Shown: positions 17,006-25,497 of the stretch, piece by piece | How positions within the stretch are numbered: the stretch's first letter is position 1 | Layout: every line of letters starts with the position of its first letter | DNA from: an uncultured Clostridium sp. | Lineage (GTDB): Bacteria; Bacillota; Clostridia; Lachnospirales; Lachnospiraceae | Direction: 5' to 3' | Assembly (NCBI GenBank): GCA_937885015.1 | Contig: CALAAS010000060.1 | Location: 1-51,083, forward strand | Length of the DNA stretch: 51,083 nucleotides | The notes under the pieces: generated by a model | Told to the model about the DNA's origin: nothing | Databases searched by the model: none | Seen by the model: the letters and a program-made list of their open reading frames with translations, nothing else | Position numbers and translations under genes: made by a program

Positions 17006-17019
17006 TGTTAGCGCTTTAA
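17006..17019 (-). promoter_or_regulatory. Candidate cre (CcpA) site upstream of the TRAP promoter
   Basis: On the minus strand TTAAAGCGCTAACA differs from the cre consensus TGWAANCGNTNWCA at one constrained position. It lies about 60 bp upstream of the -35 box, so any effect might be indirect. Confidence 0.4.
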
Positions 17020-17021
17020 TC

Positions 17022-17064
17022 TTGAAATATTTTGAAATGTTTTTATGTTTTGAATCATTCAAAA
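17022..17064. repeat. TTGAAAT repeats and a 17-bp palindrome
   Basis: TTGAAAT occurs at 17022-17028 and 17032-17038. TTTTGAAT-C-ATTCAAAA is a perfect palindrome at 17048-17064. Similar paired TTTTGAAA repeats lie at 8711-8728 upstream of the BtpA-family gene, so a second shared regulator is possible. Confidence 0.4.
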
Positions 17065-17080
17065 TACCTTTTGAACACGA

Positions 17081-17118
17081 AAAAAAAGAGCTCCCTATCC
17101 AAAGATAGAAAGCTCTTT
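17081..17118 (-). terminator. Terminator of the tRNA operon
   Basis: On the minus strand, AAAGAGCTTTCTATC pairs with GATAGGGAGCTCTTT around a short loop, with minor mismatches, and runs into eight Ts. It starts 2 bp after tRNA-Leu. Confidence 0.85.
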
Positions 17119-17120
17119 AC

Positions 17121-17206
17121 TGCCGGCGACCGGAATCGAACCGGTACGAAGTTTAACCCTCGCAGGATTTTAAGTCCTGTGCGTCTGCCTGTTCCGCCAC
17201 GCCGGC
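17121..17206 (-). tRNA. tRNA-Leu (anticodon TAA)
   Basis: An 86-base class II tRNA. The acceptor arms GCCGGCG and CGCCGGC pair perfectly with discriminator A. The D-arm opens TGGCGGAA, the anticodon loop reads CTTAAAA (TAA), and the T-loop is GGTTCGATTCC. The long variable arm is present. The 3' CCA is not encoded and must be added after transcription. Confidence 0.96.
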
Positions 17207-17238
17207 ATTCATGACACACATGACTGGCTGAAAGCCAA

Positions 17239-17320
17239 TGGATGGAGGTGGATTCGAACCACCGAAGCGTGTCGCAACAGATTTACAGTCTGCCCCCTTT
17301 GGCCACTCGGGAACCCATCC
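17239..17320 (-). tRNA. tRNA-Tyr (anticodon GTA)
   Basis: An 82-base class II tRNA. The acceptor arm GGATGGG pairs with TCCATCC (one G-T) and discriminator A. The anticodon loop is CTGTAAA (GTA), the variable arm is long, and the T-loop is GGTTCGAATCC. The D-arm (TTCCCGAGTGGCC) is typical of bacterial tRNA-Tyr. No CCA is encoded. It lies 32 bp before tRNA-Leu in the same transcript. Confidence 0.96.
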
Positions 17321-17342
17321 AAAATTGCTCTGACAGTTTAGA

Positions 17343-17371
17343 ATCATATCATAAAGGCGACAAAAAATCAA
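17343..17371 (-). promoter_or_regulatory. Promoter of the tRNA-Tyr/tRNA-Leu operon
   Basis: On the minus strand TTGATT, a 17-bp spacer and TATGAT end 22 bp before the 5' end of tRNA-Tyr. Confidence 0.75.
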
Positions 17372-17488
17372 GCACTTTTCGCATACTTTTGTTTCGCAAA
17401 CCCACTTTTTTTCACTCCACTTATCCAAACCCTTTTTCAGCCAGAGCAAGACTCCCCGGCTCGGGTATTCCATCCGCACGGAAACCAG

Positions 17489-19567
17489 TTATTTGACATC
17501 AGCTGCCACCAGAACCATACTTCCCACTGGCGGAATTTCTATCTCCACCGCACCGTCCTTTACCAAAAAATCCACACAGCCGACATTATATCCTTCCTCA
17601 TACGTCATCATACGGCGCTGCATAACCTGATCATTCTTTACCCCGATCTGCCATACCGGAATCCGGACAAAACGTGGCTCTGTATCTGTATTAACCGCCA
17701 CCACGCACCGGCTTTCTCCGCCCTTTCGCTCCCCGCTCTGGAAACGTCCATAGGCAATCACTCCCTGCTCCGCTACCAGTTCCTTCAAGGAGCCATTTCG
17801 AAATGCCGGATAATGCTGACGGATTCCCGCCATATACCGGTGAAATTCAATCAGTTCCAGATTTTCCTGTCCCCATGGATAGGTACGCCGGCTGTCCGGA
17901 TCCGTCCAGCCACAGACGCCAGCCTCATCACCATAATAAATCGTCGGTGCTCCAGGCCATGTCATCTGCATTACCACTCCCTGGCGAAAGCTGCCATAAC
18001 GAATTCCCTCCGAAGCAGCCTCAGAGCCGGCCGTAGCAACCCGCCCTACCCTTCGGTTTGTCCTGGTCATAAAACGCGAATGATCATGATTAGACAATTC
18101 ATTCATGGAACATTGAATAGACAGCGTCGGCATCTGGCTCATGTGGTAACGCATTGCCTCAAAAAAGGCAGGGCCGTTTCCCAGTAGATTTTCATTCCAT
18201 TCGTCACTATGTTTTTCCATTCCTGTCAGGAACCAGGAAACCGGCTCCATAAACGCATCGTAATTCATCACGGTATCCCACTGGTCTCCCTGTAACCAGT
18301 CCGCTGGATTTCCGTAATGTTCCGCAATCAGTATGGCATCCGGATTGGCATCCCGAACAGCTCTTCGAAATTCCCGCCAAAAGTAGTGATTATATTCACC
18401 GCTGCGCCCCAGATCTGCCGCCACATCCAGCCGCCATCCATCCGCATTAAACGGTGGTGACACCCATTTTTTTCCGATTTGCATAATATAATCAAATAAT
18501 TCCGGCGACTCCTCATAATTCAACTTGGGAAGCGTAGCATGCCCCCACCATCCGTCATAGCTGTCATTAAAGGGCCAGCCTTTTTCATTATTAAACTTAA
18601 AAAAGCTGCGATAGCGGCTCTGGCTGGATACATAAGCCCCCTGCGGATAACCGCCTGCATGCTGGTACAGAAGTTCCGCATCCAGCCATTTATTAAAAGA
18701 GCCGCAGTGATTAAATACTCCATCCACCAGAACCCGGATTCCCATGTTATGTGCTGCCTGTACAAACCGGCAGAAAAAGGCATCGCTGGCTTTTAGGTTC
18801 GCCTGTTCCGTAGTTCGTACCATATACTTTTCCGCATTGTCGTTATCTTGTGCCCCCTCTTCCACCAGGCCGGCCTCATCCTCCCTGATAACACCAAAAT
18901 GCGGATCCACATGGTCATAATCCTGGCAGTCATACTTATGATTGGATGGAGAAACAAAAATGGGGTTCAGATAAATCGCCTCTACCTTCAACTCTTTCAG
19001 ATATGCCAGCTTATCCCATACCCCCTGGAGATCTCCGCCGTAAAATCGCCCCACATCAAAAGCCTCCGGCAAAGCATTCCAGTCTTCCACCCGCTCCACG
19101 GGCCGATCCAGATAAACGTACTCATTCGTCTCCACATCATTTTTCGAATCGCCATTACAGAAACGATCCACATAAATCTGATACATTACTGCGCCCCTGC
19201 TCCACTCCGGCACATGAAAACCAGGGATCAGAGAAAAAGAACATTCCCTCGGCCGTTCTGTCACGCCAAGCCGATTATAAAAACATACCTCGCCACGGCC
19301 GGATATACGAAATGCATAATAAAATGTCTCTCGCCCCATTGTCACACGACAGCTGTAAAAATCAAAGAGATCGCTGCTATCCGTCCGTTCCATGGGTCTT
19401 TCCCGCACGATCTCGTTTTCTCTATATTCCAACAGGACGACCGCATCCGCATCGTCCTTTCCTGTTCTAAAATAAAATACTACCTCCTGCCCGGCATCTG
19501 CCTCGCAGGGGAAACGGTAATCCTCCGTCTCGTCGCAGAATATTGCCTCCCGGTTCATCTGTTCCAT
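17489..19567 (-). CDS. GH13 alpha-glucan hydrolase (neopullulanase/cyclomaltodextrinase-like)
   Basis: A 692-residue alpha-amylase-family enzyme. Residues 1-120 look like a beta-sandwich N-domain of the neopullulanase type. The barrel carries the four conserved regions: DGVFNHCG, GWRLDVAADL (nucleophile Asp), LIAEHYG (acid/base Glu) and LSNHDHSR. PTIYYGDEAG follows, then a C-terminal beta domain. There is no signal peptide, so it acts in the cytoplasm on imported maltodextrins. I chose the ATG at 19567 because AAGGAAAGGAAA precedes it; the frame extends 34 codons further without a site. It has its own promoter with a cre-like box. Confidence 0.9.
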   Translation of the reverse strand: MEQMNREAIFCDETEDYRFPCEADAGQEVVFYFRTGKDDADAVVLLEYRENEIVRERPMERTDSSDLFDFYSCRVTMGRETFYYAFRISGRGEVCFYNRLGVTERPRECSFSLIPGFHVPEWSRGAVMYQIYVDRFCNGDSKNDVETNEYVYLDRPVERVEDWNALPEAFDVGRFYGGDLQGVWDKLAYLKELKVEAIYLNPIFVSPSNHKYDCQDYDHVDPHFGVIREDEAGLVEEGAQDNDNAEKYMVRTTEQANLKASDAFFCRFVQAAHNMGIRVLVDGVFNHCGSFNKWLDAELLYQHAGGYPQGAYVSSQSRYRSFFKFNNEKGWPFNDSYDGWWGHATLPKLNYEESPELFDYIMQIGKKWVSPPFNADGWRLDVAADLGRSGEYNHYFWREFRRAVRDANPDAILIAEHYGNPADWLQGDQWDTVMNYDAFMEPVSWFLTGMEKHSDEWNENLLGNGPAFFEAMRYHMSQMPTLSIQCSMNELSNHDHSRFMTRTNRRVGRVATAGSEAASEGIRYGSFRQGVVMQMTWPGAPTIYYGDEAGVCGWTDPDSRRTYPWGQENLELIEFHRYMAGIRQHYPAFRNGSLKELVAEQGVIAYGRFQSGERKGGESRCVVAVNTDTEPRFVRIPVWQIGVKNDQVMQRRMMTYEEGYNVGCVDFLVKDGAVEIEIPPVGSMVLVAADVK

Positions 19568-19666
19568 ACAGTTTCCTTTCCTTTGCCGTTCCCAAATTTT
19601 TTCGCCCCATTGACAGCCCCTTGCTGTGCAGATCTTTTCATTACCGCCCGCTCTGGACAGTTCCAT

Positions 19667-19712
19667 CAAGAACGCTTACATATATTGTAAATGATTCCCT
19701 GTAAATACACAA
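19667..19712 (-). promoter_or_regulatory. GH13 promoter with overlapping cre-like site
   Basis: On the minus strand TTGTGT (complement of 19707-19712), 17 bp and TACAAT (complement of 19684-19689). TGTAAGCGTTCTTG (complement of 19667-19680) starts 3 bp after the -10 box and matches the cre consensus at all but the last two positions. A CcpA site at the start point usually means catabolite repression. Confidence 0.6.
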
Positions 19713-19770
19713 CATAAAGCCCTATTTTTCTGTCCCTGTTCCACAAATCCGCCCTGTTTGCAGAATAATT

Positions 19771-19800
19771 AAAAAGGCCAGCGGGGTAGCTGGCCTTTTT
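19771..19800. terminator. Terminator downstream of ftsH
   Basis: AAAAAGGCCAGC and GCTGGCCTTTTT are perfect 12-base arms around a 6-base loop, with a T-run on either strand. The 166 bp between it and the ftsH stop contain no gene I can support, but do contain a perfect 12-bp palindrome at 19865-19876 with TATAAT on both strands. Confidence 0.85.
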
Positions 19801-19966
19801 AGGAGAAGGTATTTCGTTTTATGGGGTGTAGCAAAAACTATATAATGTATTGGGGGGGTTACGTCTATTATAATAGCACAGGCCCAAAAATAAGTGTGCA
19901 CAAACTTCCCCCAATTTCATTTTACTTTTTGTGCGAATTGTTATCCCCACTTTTTTCATCCGAAAC

Positions 19967-21814
19967 CTACTCTGTATCATTTTGCACAAAAGCATCCTGT
20001 TCCGACGTTTCAAACAGCGCCTCAAACTCTTTCTGCCCGATTTTTTCCTTTTCCAGAAGAAGTCTGCAGCAGCTGTGCAGAATATCCTCATGATCCAGAA
20101 TGATCTGTCTTGCTTTGGCATAACACTCGTCAATAATCCGCTTCACTTCGCTGTCAATGGTTCCTGCCACCGCCTCACTGTAGGCCCGGGCATGCGCCAG
20201 ATCCCGCCCAATAAAGACCTCGCTGCTGTCGCTTCCGTAATTGATCATACCCAGCTTATCCGACATACCATACTCGGTCACCATTGCCCGGGCCAGAGAA
20301 GTTGCCTGTCGAATATCCTGAGATGCTCCGGTCGTAATATCATCGAAAATAATCTCTTCCGCAATCCGCCCGCCCAGGGAGACCATGATATTCTGCAGCA
20401 TCTTCCCCCGCGTCATGTGAAGATCATCATTTTCCGGCAGGGGCATCGTATATCCCGCTGCCCCTACGCCCGTAGGAATAATAGAAACCGTATGAACCGG
20501 CCCCACATCCGGCAGTACATGGAACAAAATGGCATGGCCCGCCTCATGATAGGCTGTAATTTTCTTATCCTTTTCTGAAATAACCTTGCTTTTTTTCTCC
20601 GCGCCAATCCCGACTTTGATAAACGCTTTCTCAATATCTGCCTGCGTCAGAAATTTCCGTCCTTCTTTGGCTGCATGAATCGCAGCTTCATTCATCAGAT
20701 TCTCCAGATCCGCTCCGGTGAAGCCAGATGTGGTCTGCGCAATCCGGTGCAAATCTACATCTTCTCCCAACGGCTTATCTTTCGTGTGAACACCGAGAAT
20801 CTCCTCCCGTCCTTTTACGTCCGGACGGCCTACTGCAACCTTCCGGTCAAAACGTCCTGGCCGCAGAATCGCCGGATCCAGGATATCAACCCGGTTCGTT
20901 GCCGCCATTACAATGATTCCCTCATTGGCCCCGAATCCGTCCATCTCCACCAGAAGCTGATTCAAAGTCTGCTCGCGTTCATCATGGCCGCCTCCCATTC
21001 CGGTACCTCTCTGGCGGGCCACTGCATCGATCTCATCAATAAACACAATACATGGCGCATTTTTCTTAGCATCCTCAAACAGATCCCGGACACGGGATGC
21101 ACCCACGCCCACGAACATTTCCACAAAATCCGAACCGGAAATGGAAAAAAACGGAACTCCCGCCTCCCCGGCAACTGCCTTGGCAAGAAGTGTCTTTCCC
21201 GTTCCAGGTGGTCCCACCAGAATCACGCCTTTCGGAATTCGCGCTCCAACTCCTGTATATTTCTGCGGGTTTTTAAGAAAATCAACAATCTCCTCAAGCT
21301 CTTCTTTTTCCTCTTCCAGACCGGCCACCTTTTTAAAGTTCACATTGCTGGCAGCCACCATCCTGGCACGGCTCCGGCCAAAATTCATCATCTTGGCGTT
21401 TGCTCCGCCCCCTCCGGCCCGGGCGTTCATAAATACGAAAAAGAAAATCAGAACTCCTGCGGAAAGAGCAATAGGAAAAATAACATTCATAAAATAATTG
21501 TCCTGCCGAACTGCCCCGGTAGTATACGGAACTCCCGCCTCCCGCAGCGCTTCCTCCACCTCCCGGACATCCAGAACATTGAACTTCTCCGTTTCCCCCG
21601 AAACGGTAACAAAACTGACCTCTCCAGTGGGAACCTCCCGGTTAGGGCGTATCTCCACACTGCTGATGACTTTATTCTCCAGATATTCCTGAAATTCCGG
21701 AAAATTGACTCCGTCATCTCCATTTACCCTCTGGCCTTTCATGGAAAGCAGCATGACCATCATTAAGATGAAAATCAGAAATCCCATGCCTCCCATTGAC
21801 TGACGCTGTCTCAA
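19967..21814 (-). CDS. ftsH: ATP-dependent zinc metalloprotease FtsH
   Basis: A 615-residue membrane AAA+ protease that degrades damaged membrane proteins and regulators. A first membrane helix occupies about residues 9-25 and a second about 108-130, flanking an extracytoplasmic domain. The AAA module has Walker A GPPGTGKT, Walker B FIDEID and the FVGVGASR pore loop. The protease carries zinc motif HEAGH. The start is a TTG at 21814: GGAGGA lies 6 bp before it, while the next ATG (21796) has only a weak site. It ends the tilS-hpt-ftsH group in the same order as in Bacillus subtilis. Confidence 0.96.
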   Translation of the reverse strand: MRQRQSMGGMGFLIFILMMVMLLSMKGQRVNGDDGVNFPEFQEYLENKVISSVEIRPNREVPTGEVSFVTVSGETEKFNVLDVREVEEALREAGVPYTTGAVRQDNYFMNVIFPIALSAGVLIFFFVFMNARAGGGGANAKMMNFGRSRARMVAASNVNFKKVAGLEEEKEELEEIVDFLKNPQKYTGVGARIPKGVILVGPPGTGKTLLAKAVAGEAGVPFFSISGSDFVEMFVGVGASRVRDLFEDAKKNAPCIVFIDEIDAVARQRGTGMGGGHDEREQTLNQLLVEMDGFGANEGIIVMAATNRVDILDPAILRPGRFDRKVAVGRPDVKGREEILGVHTKDKPLGEDVDLHRIAQTTSGFTGADLENLMNEAAIHAAKEGRKFLTQADIEKAFIKVGIGAEKKSKVISEKDKKITAYHEAGHAILFHVLPDVGPVHTVSIIPTGVGAAGYTMPLPENDDLHMTRGKMLQNIMVSLGGRIAEEIIFDDITTGASQDIRQATSLARAMVTEYGMSDKLGMINYGSDSSEVFIGRDLAHARAYSEAVAGTIDSEVKRIIDECYAKARQIILDHEDILHSCCRLLLEKEKIGQKEFEALFETSEQDAFVQNDTE

Positions 21815-21865
21815 ATGTCTTCCTCCTTATCCCTTCTGTCAGGCCTCCGGTTCCCCGGCAGCCGC

Positions 21866-22405
21866 TTATACCTCTACCACTCCAATATACGGAAGATTCC
21901 GGTACTTCTGGTCGTAATCAAGGCCATATCCTACCACAAACTCATCCGGAATAGTAAAACATGTATATTTCACCTGCACCTGCTTTTTGACACGGCGCTC
22001 TGGCTTGTCAAGAAGCGTACAAAGCTCTATACTCTTAGGATTTCTCTGCTTCAGAACCTCAATCAGATATGCCAGCGTCCGCCCGGAATCAATGATATCC
22101 TCCACGATCAGAACATCTTTTCCCTCCAGCGGCTCATCCAAATCCTTGACAATCTTCACAACTCCACTGGACTCTGTCCCGGCCCCATAGCTGGAAACTG
22201 ACATGAAATCAAGCGAAACCGACAAATCCAGGCGTTTCGCCAATTCACAGGTAAAAAACACACCGCCCTTTAAAATGCAGATCAGATGTACATGTCTTCC
22301 CGCATAATCGCGGCTGATCTGAGCCGCCACCTCACTGATTCGTTTATTTACTTCTTCTTCTGTTAATAAGACTCTGATTTTGTCAGCCACTTTCTCTTCC
22401 TCCAT
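21866..22405 (-). CDS. hpt: Hypoxanthine phosphoribosyltransferase
   Basis: A 179-residue purine-salvage enzyme that makes IMP or GMP from the free base and PRPP. The PRPP-binding motif VLIVEDIIDSGRT is near residue 95. The N-terminal ICILKGGVFF and the purine-contacting EFVVGYGLDYDQKYRNLPYIG at the end are also intact. The ATG at 22405 lies inside the last codons of tilS (23-bp overlap), which suggests translational coupling; an upstream in-frame TTG at 22414 is less likely. tilS-hpt-ftsH is a classic Firmicutes arrangement. Confidence 0.95.
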   Translation of the reverse strand: MEEEKVADKIRVLLTEEEVNKRISEVAAQISRDYAGRHVHLICILKGGVFFTCELAKRLDLSVSLDFMSVSSYGAGTESSGVVKIVKDLDEPLEGKDVLIVEDIIDSGRTLAYLIEVLKQRNPKSIELCTLLDKPERRVKKQVQVKYTCFTIPDEFVVGYGLDYDQKYRNLPYIGVVEV

Positions 22406-23900
22406 CGTATTCAACCTGTAATATCCATCTGGTCTGATCAGTTATCTTATAATATTCACTGATCCTGCCTCCCACAATCCACAAAATATGAGAGCCATCT
22501 GCCAAAAGCCAAATCTGATCTCTCTGCCCTCTTGGGATCTTCTCATCCACCAGGTAGGATTTTACACTCTTTCGTCCACCAGACGCCAGTGCAAAATAAT
22601 CTCCCTTCTGCCGGTGGCGTAAAGATAACGTATCTTTTATTTTATCATAATCAAACCATTTCGTATACCGGTTTTTGGGAAAATCCACTGAATTTTCCCG
22701 CTGGAACACTCGGGCAGAAAAGCCGGATTCCAGTCTCACCGTTTCTCCCGTCTCCAATATCTCTGCCAGCAAAAACATCCCGCTTTTTTCCACCTGCTTT
22801 CTCTCCGGTTCCGAAAGCCGTCTCTCCCTGGCCTCCCCCAGGCTTCCCCGGCGAAAAAAACGCAGTGTCCCATATTCTTTTTCCACCAGAATTCCATGGG
22901 GCAGATCCAGCCGTTTTCCCGTCTCCCCTCCGGCCAAAAGCAAAACCGCCTCGATATGGCGTGCAGAAATATTCTGCATAGAGCAACCCAAACGGCGCAA
23001 AGCGGCCCGGATCATATAACCCTCCAAAATTGGTTTTTCATCAAGAAGGCGGTTCACATCCATCAAAATCTCCGGCCGGTTCACCTCGCATACATCACTC
23101 ATAATCAGCCTCGCCATACGCTGTCCGCTCCCGGGCAGGCAGCTTCCGGCCAGTTTTTCTTCTGCCATCTGCTCCAAAAAATCATCTGCCTGCCGGATCA
23201 GCTCTCCTGCCTGCAAAATGTGGCTCTCCGCACCCTCGTTAATCTGTCGGCGCACGGTCGGAAGAATTTCATTGCGAATACGATTTCGGCTGTATTCATT
23301 TTCCCGATTCGTAGAATCCTCCCTCCAGGAACAGTGCTTTTCCTCCAGATAAGCATAAATTTCACTTCTTCTGGCCCAGAGCAAAGGGCGGATTATCCGC
23401 CCCCGCACCGGTGCAATTCCCCCCAGTCCCTTTAAGCCGCTGCCACGAAACAGATTAAACAGAATTGTCTCCGCGCTGTCGCCTGCATGATGCGCCGTAG
23501 CCACACGGACCCGCCTACCCTCTTTTTTTCCTTCCGACTCCCAGGCATCTGCTCTCCCTTCCAGAATCCGGTAACGCGCCCTCCGACCGGCCTCCTCCAC
23601 CGAACAACACTGCGCTTTCGCCTCCCGGGCAGCGTCAATGTGCACCTCCTGAAAATCCACGCCTAAGTCCCTGCAAAGCTTCTCTGCAAATTCTGCATCC
23701 CGGTCCGCCTCCGCCCCACGCAGGCCATGGTGCACATGCAGTGCCCGGAGTTCTATACCCAGTTCTTTTTTCAGGCACCACAAAACCATCAGCAGACATA
23801 CCGAATCCGCGCCTCCTGACAATCCCACCAGCACTCCGTCACCGGGTACGGTCATCCGGTGACTCTCCATATATTCCTTCGTCTCTCTCTCCATCTCCAT
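22383..23900 (-). CDS. tilS: tRNA(Ile)-lysidine synthetase
   Basis: A 505-residue ATP-dependent enzyme that adds lysine to C34 of tRNA-Ile(CAT), so that it reads AUA instead of AUG. The PP-loop SGGADS is near residue 28, followed by HVHHGLRG, ATAHHAGDSAET and the NLFRGSGLKGLGGI segment. The C-terminal part (KWFDYDKIKDTLSLRHRQKGDYF...) is the TilS C-terminal tRNA-binding domain. The ribosome site before the ATG is weak (GCGGGG). It lies between spoIIE and hpt, as in Bacillus. Confidence 0.94.
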   Translation of the reverse strand: MEMERETKEYMESHRMTVPGDGVLVGLSGGADSVCLLMVLWCLKKELGIELRALHVHHGLRGAEADRDAEFAEKLCRDLGVDFQEVHIDAAREAKAQCCSVEEAGRRARYRILEGRADAWESEGKKEGRRVRVATAHHAGDSAETILFNLFRGSGLKGLGGIAPVRGRIIRPLLWARRSEIYAYLEEKHCSWREDSTNRENEYSRNRIRNEILPTVRRQINEGAESHILQAGELIRQADDFLEQMAEEKLAGSCLPGSGQRMARLIMSDVCEVNRPEILMDVNRLLDEKPILEGYMIRAALRRLGCSMQNISARHIEAVLLLAGGETGKRLDLPHGILVEKEYGTLRFFRRGSLGEARERRLSEPERKQVEKSGMFLLAEILETGETVRLESGFSARVFQRENSVDFPKNRYTKWFDYDKIKDTLSLRHRQKGDYFALASGGRKSVKSYLVDEKIPRGQRDQIWLLADGSHILWIVGGRISEYYKITDQTRWILQVEYDGGRESG

Positions 23901-23960
23901 GCCCCGCTGTTTTTTGCTTTTTATCTTCAGTATAGCGAAATCCGTCCCGTTTCACAAGGA

Positions 23961-25373
23961 TTAGCGTTCAAAAATTCCGCCAACCAGCACCGTCATATCA
24001 TCTGCCGCCTCCTCGCCGATCGATGCAGCAAACTCCAATATAATATCTGCCATTTCCTGAGGATTTCCGCCCTCCATGCCCTCCAGAAAGGTCTGAAACG
24101 TTTCTTCCTTATTTTCTCCCGGCATTGCCTCCAAAATCCCATCGCTTATCATAATAATCCGCTCATTGTCCCACAATTTCCTTGAAAGAAGAACCGGCTC
24201 CACAGTCCGGACAACGCCCATGGGAACATCCCCGGCCTCCAGTATTTCCACCCCGTCGCGTCCCACGATAAATGTCGGAGGCGCCCCCAGCTTCATGGCC
24301 TCCAGAACACCTGTCCCAAGATCAATGCAGCACAGATCCAAAGTGGCCGGATTCTGCTCTGTCCCCGCCAAAAGAAGCACCGTATTTACCAGCTTTAAAG
24401 CCGAACGGGAAGAAAAACCCGTTTCCAAAAGCTGTTCTGTCAGCTCAATGACCTTACTGCTGTCTTCGCATGCTGTCCGCCCGCTCCCCATTCCATCTGA
24501 AAGGCTCATGATAACCTGACAGGGCAGACCCTCCTGAAATGTATAGCTGTCACCCGAAACCATCTCTCCGGCCCGGGCCGTCCGGGCCACTCCGCACAGC
24601 ATCCTGTATTTTCCTTCTTCCACAAACCGGAAGGTCGCCGTATTCCGTGTAATAATGCTCTTACTGTCCCGGGCGGCACTCCAATGACTGTTATCCATGG
24701 CTCTCCCCACCAGCTCTGCCGCATCCCGGGCCGTCATACACCGTCCATTGGTACTGCGCGCCGTGATAAACGCCTCTCTGTTTTCTTCTCCATATCGGAG
24801 AATCAGCATATTTTCCACCTTCAGATGGTGTCGGCGGAACAGGCAGCGGATTGCCTCCTCATAGGCTGCTGTCACATCTGTCGCATTCTCCATCTGCCCG
24901 GAAAACTCCTCCAGGATGGACGCCAGCTCCCGAAACTGAACGATAACCGTATCCCGGCTTTCCATAAAACGGCTTTTCCAGGAAAGGTTCATGGTTGCCC
25001 GCCCCAGGCTCCGGTTCAACTGCATGACATATTCCGTTTTTTTCCCGCACGCCTCGTGAAACAGACGAGGCATGTCCTCCATATCGATTTTCCCCTTTTG
25101 CTCAAATGTACGCAGAAGATAGTACAGATAATAGCTGTCATCTCTGCGGCTGCCGTAATACAGATTGCACCTGGTGCATTCGCCGCAGACCGCTGCCGCT
25201 GCCGTCTGCATGGCCGCCAACCCATCATCCCGGGTCAGATGCCCTCCTCCACCGATTTCATCTGCAAAGGCCTGAGCCAGTCCCCCAAGAGACATCGCCA
25301 TGTCCCGCAGCCGTTTGGCCGTATACACATTCACATCTGCCATATCTCTATGTAAGCTTCTTTTTTTAAGCAC
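23961..25373 (-). CDS. spoIIE: Stage II sporulation protein E-type PP2C phosphatase lacking the membrane domain
   Basis: A 470-residue SpoIIE homolog. In Bacillus, SpoIIE dephosphorylates SpoIIAA to activate SigF in the forespore. The C-terminal phosphatase domain has the metal-binding motifs SLSDGMGSG (about residue 295), MISDGILEA and ADDMTVLV. Upstream is a Cys-containing segment (CGECTRC) like the middle region of SpoIIE. The roughly 330-residue, ten-helix membrane domain of the 827-residue Bacillus protein is absent, and no 20-residue hydrophobic stretch occurs. The GTG at 25373 has AGGAGG 7 bp before it. Position next to divIC and tilS and the 21-bp-spacer promoter support the identity. 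Confidence 0.9.
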   Translation of the reverse strand: MLKKRSLHRDMADVNVYTAKRLRDMAMSLGGLAQAFADEIGGGGHLTRDDGLAAMQTAAAAVCGECTRCNLYYGSRRDDSYYLYYLLRTFEQKGKIDMEDMPRLFHEACGKKTEYVMQLNRSLGRATMNLSWKSRFMESRDTVIVQFRELASILEEFSGQMENATDVTAAYEEAIRCLFRRHHLKVENMLILRYGEENREAFITARSTNGRCMTARDAAELVGRAMDNSHWSAARDSKSIITRNTATFRFVEEGKYRMLCGVARTARAGEMVSGDSYTFQEGLPCQVIMSLSDGMGSGRTACEDSSKVIELTEQLLETGFSSRSALKLVNTVLLLAGTEQNPATLDLCCIDLGTGVLEAMKLGAPPTFIVGRDGVEILEAGDVPMGVVRTVEPVLLSRKLWDNERIIMISDGILEAMPGENKEETFQTFLEGMEGGNPQEMADIILEFAASIGEEAADDMTVLVGGIFER

Positions 25374-25401
25374 AAAAATCCCTCCTAACCTGCATACGCA
25401 C

Positions 25402-25466
25402 ATTATATACAGGTCGGAGGGAAATATTTGTCAAACCATTGGCATCTCCCGCTAAATCTTTTGACA
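25402..25466 (-). promoter_or_regulatory. spoIIE promoter with 21-bp spacer and 0A-box-like sites
   Basis: On the minus strand a perfect TTGACA (complement of 25429-25434) and a perfect TATAAT (complement of 25402-25407) are exactly 21 bp apart instead of 17. TGTCAAA, one mismatch from the Spo0A box TGTCGAA, occurs at 25429-25435 (+ strand, over the -35) and at 25460-25466 (- strand). Wide spacing plus 0A boxes is the known signature of Spo0A-activated spoIIE and spoIIG promoters in Bacillus. Confidence 0.7.
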
Positions 25467-25497
25467 ATTTTCGCCGCTCTATTTCAGTAATTTTGCT

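Noticed and set aside
17239..17320. tRNA genes as an integration site with a mobile island
   Set aside because: Neither tRNA has an adjacent integrase or a duplicated 3' end. The neighbouring sugar island looks like an ordinary set of operons.
18848..19690. 280-codon open frame opposite the GH13 gene
   Set aside because: Antisense shadow of a clear glycoside hydrolase, with no motif or start signal.
19821..20093. 90-codon frame starting downstream of the ftsH terminator
   Set aside because: It has an AGGAGA-like site, but it runs into the antisense of ftsH and resembles nothing known.
20675..21766. 363-codon open frame opposite ftsH
   Set aside because: Antisense shadow of the conserved ftsH coding sequence; its residue composition is basic and unlike a protein.
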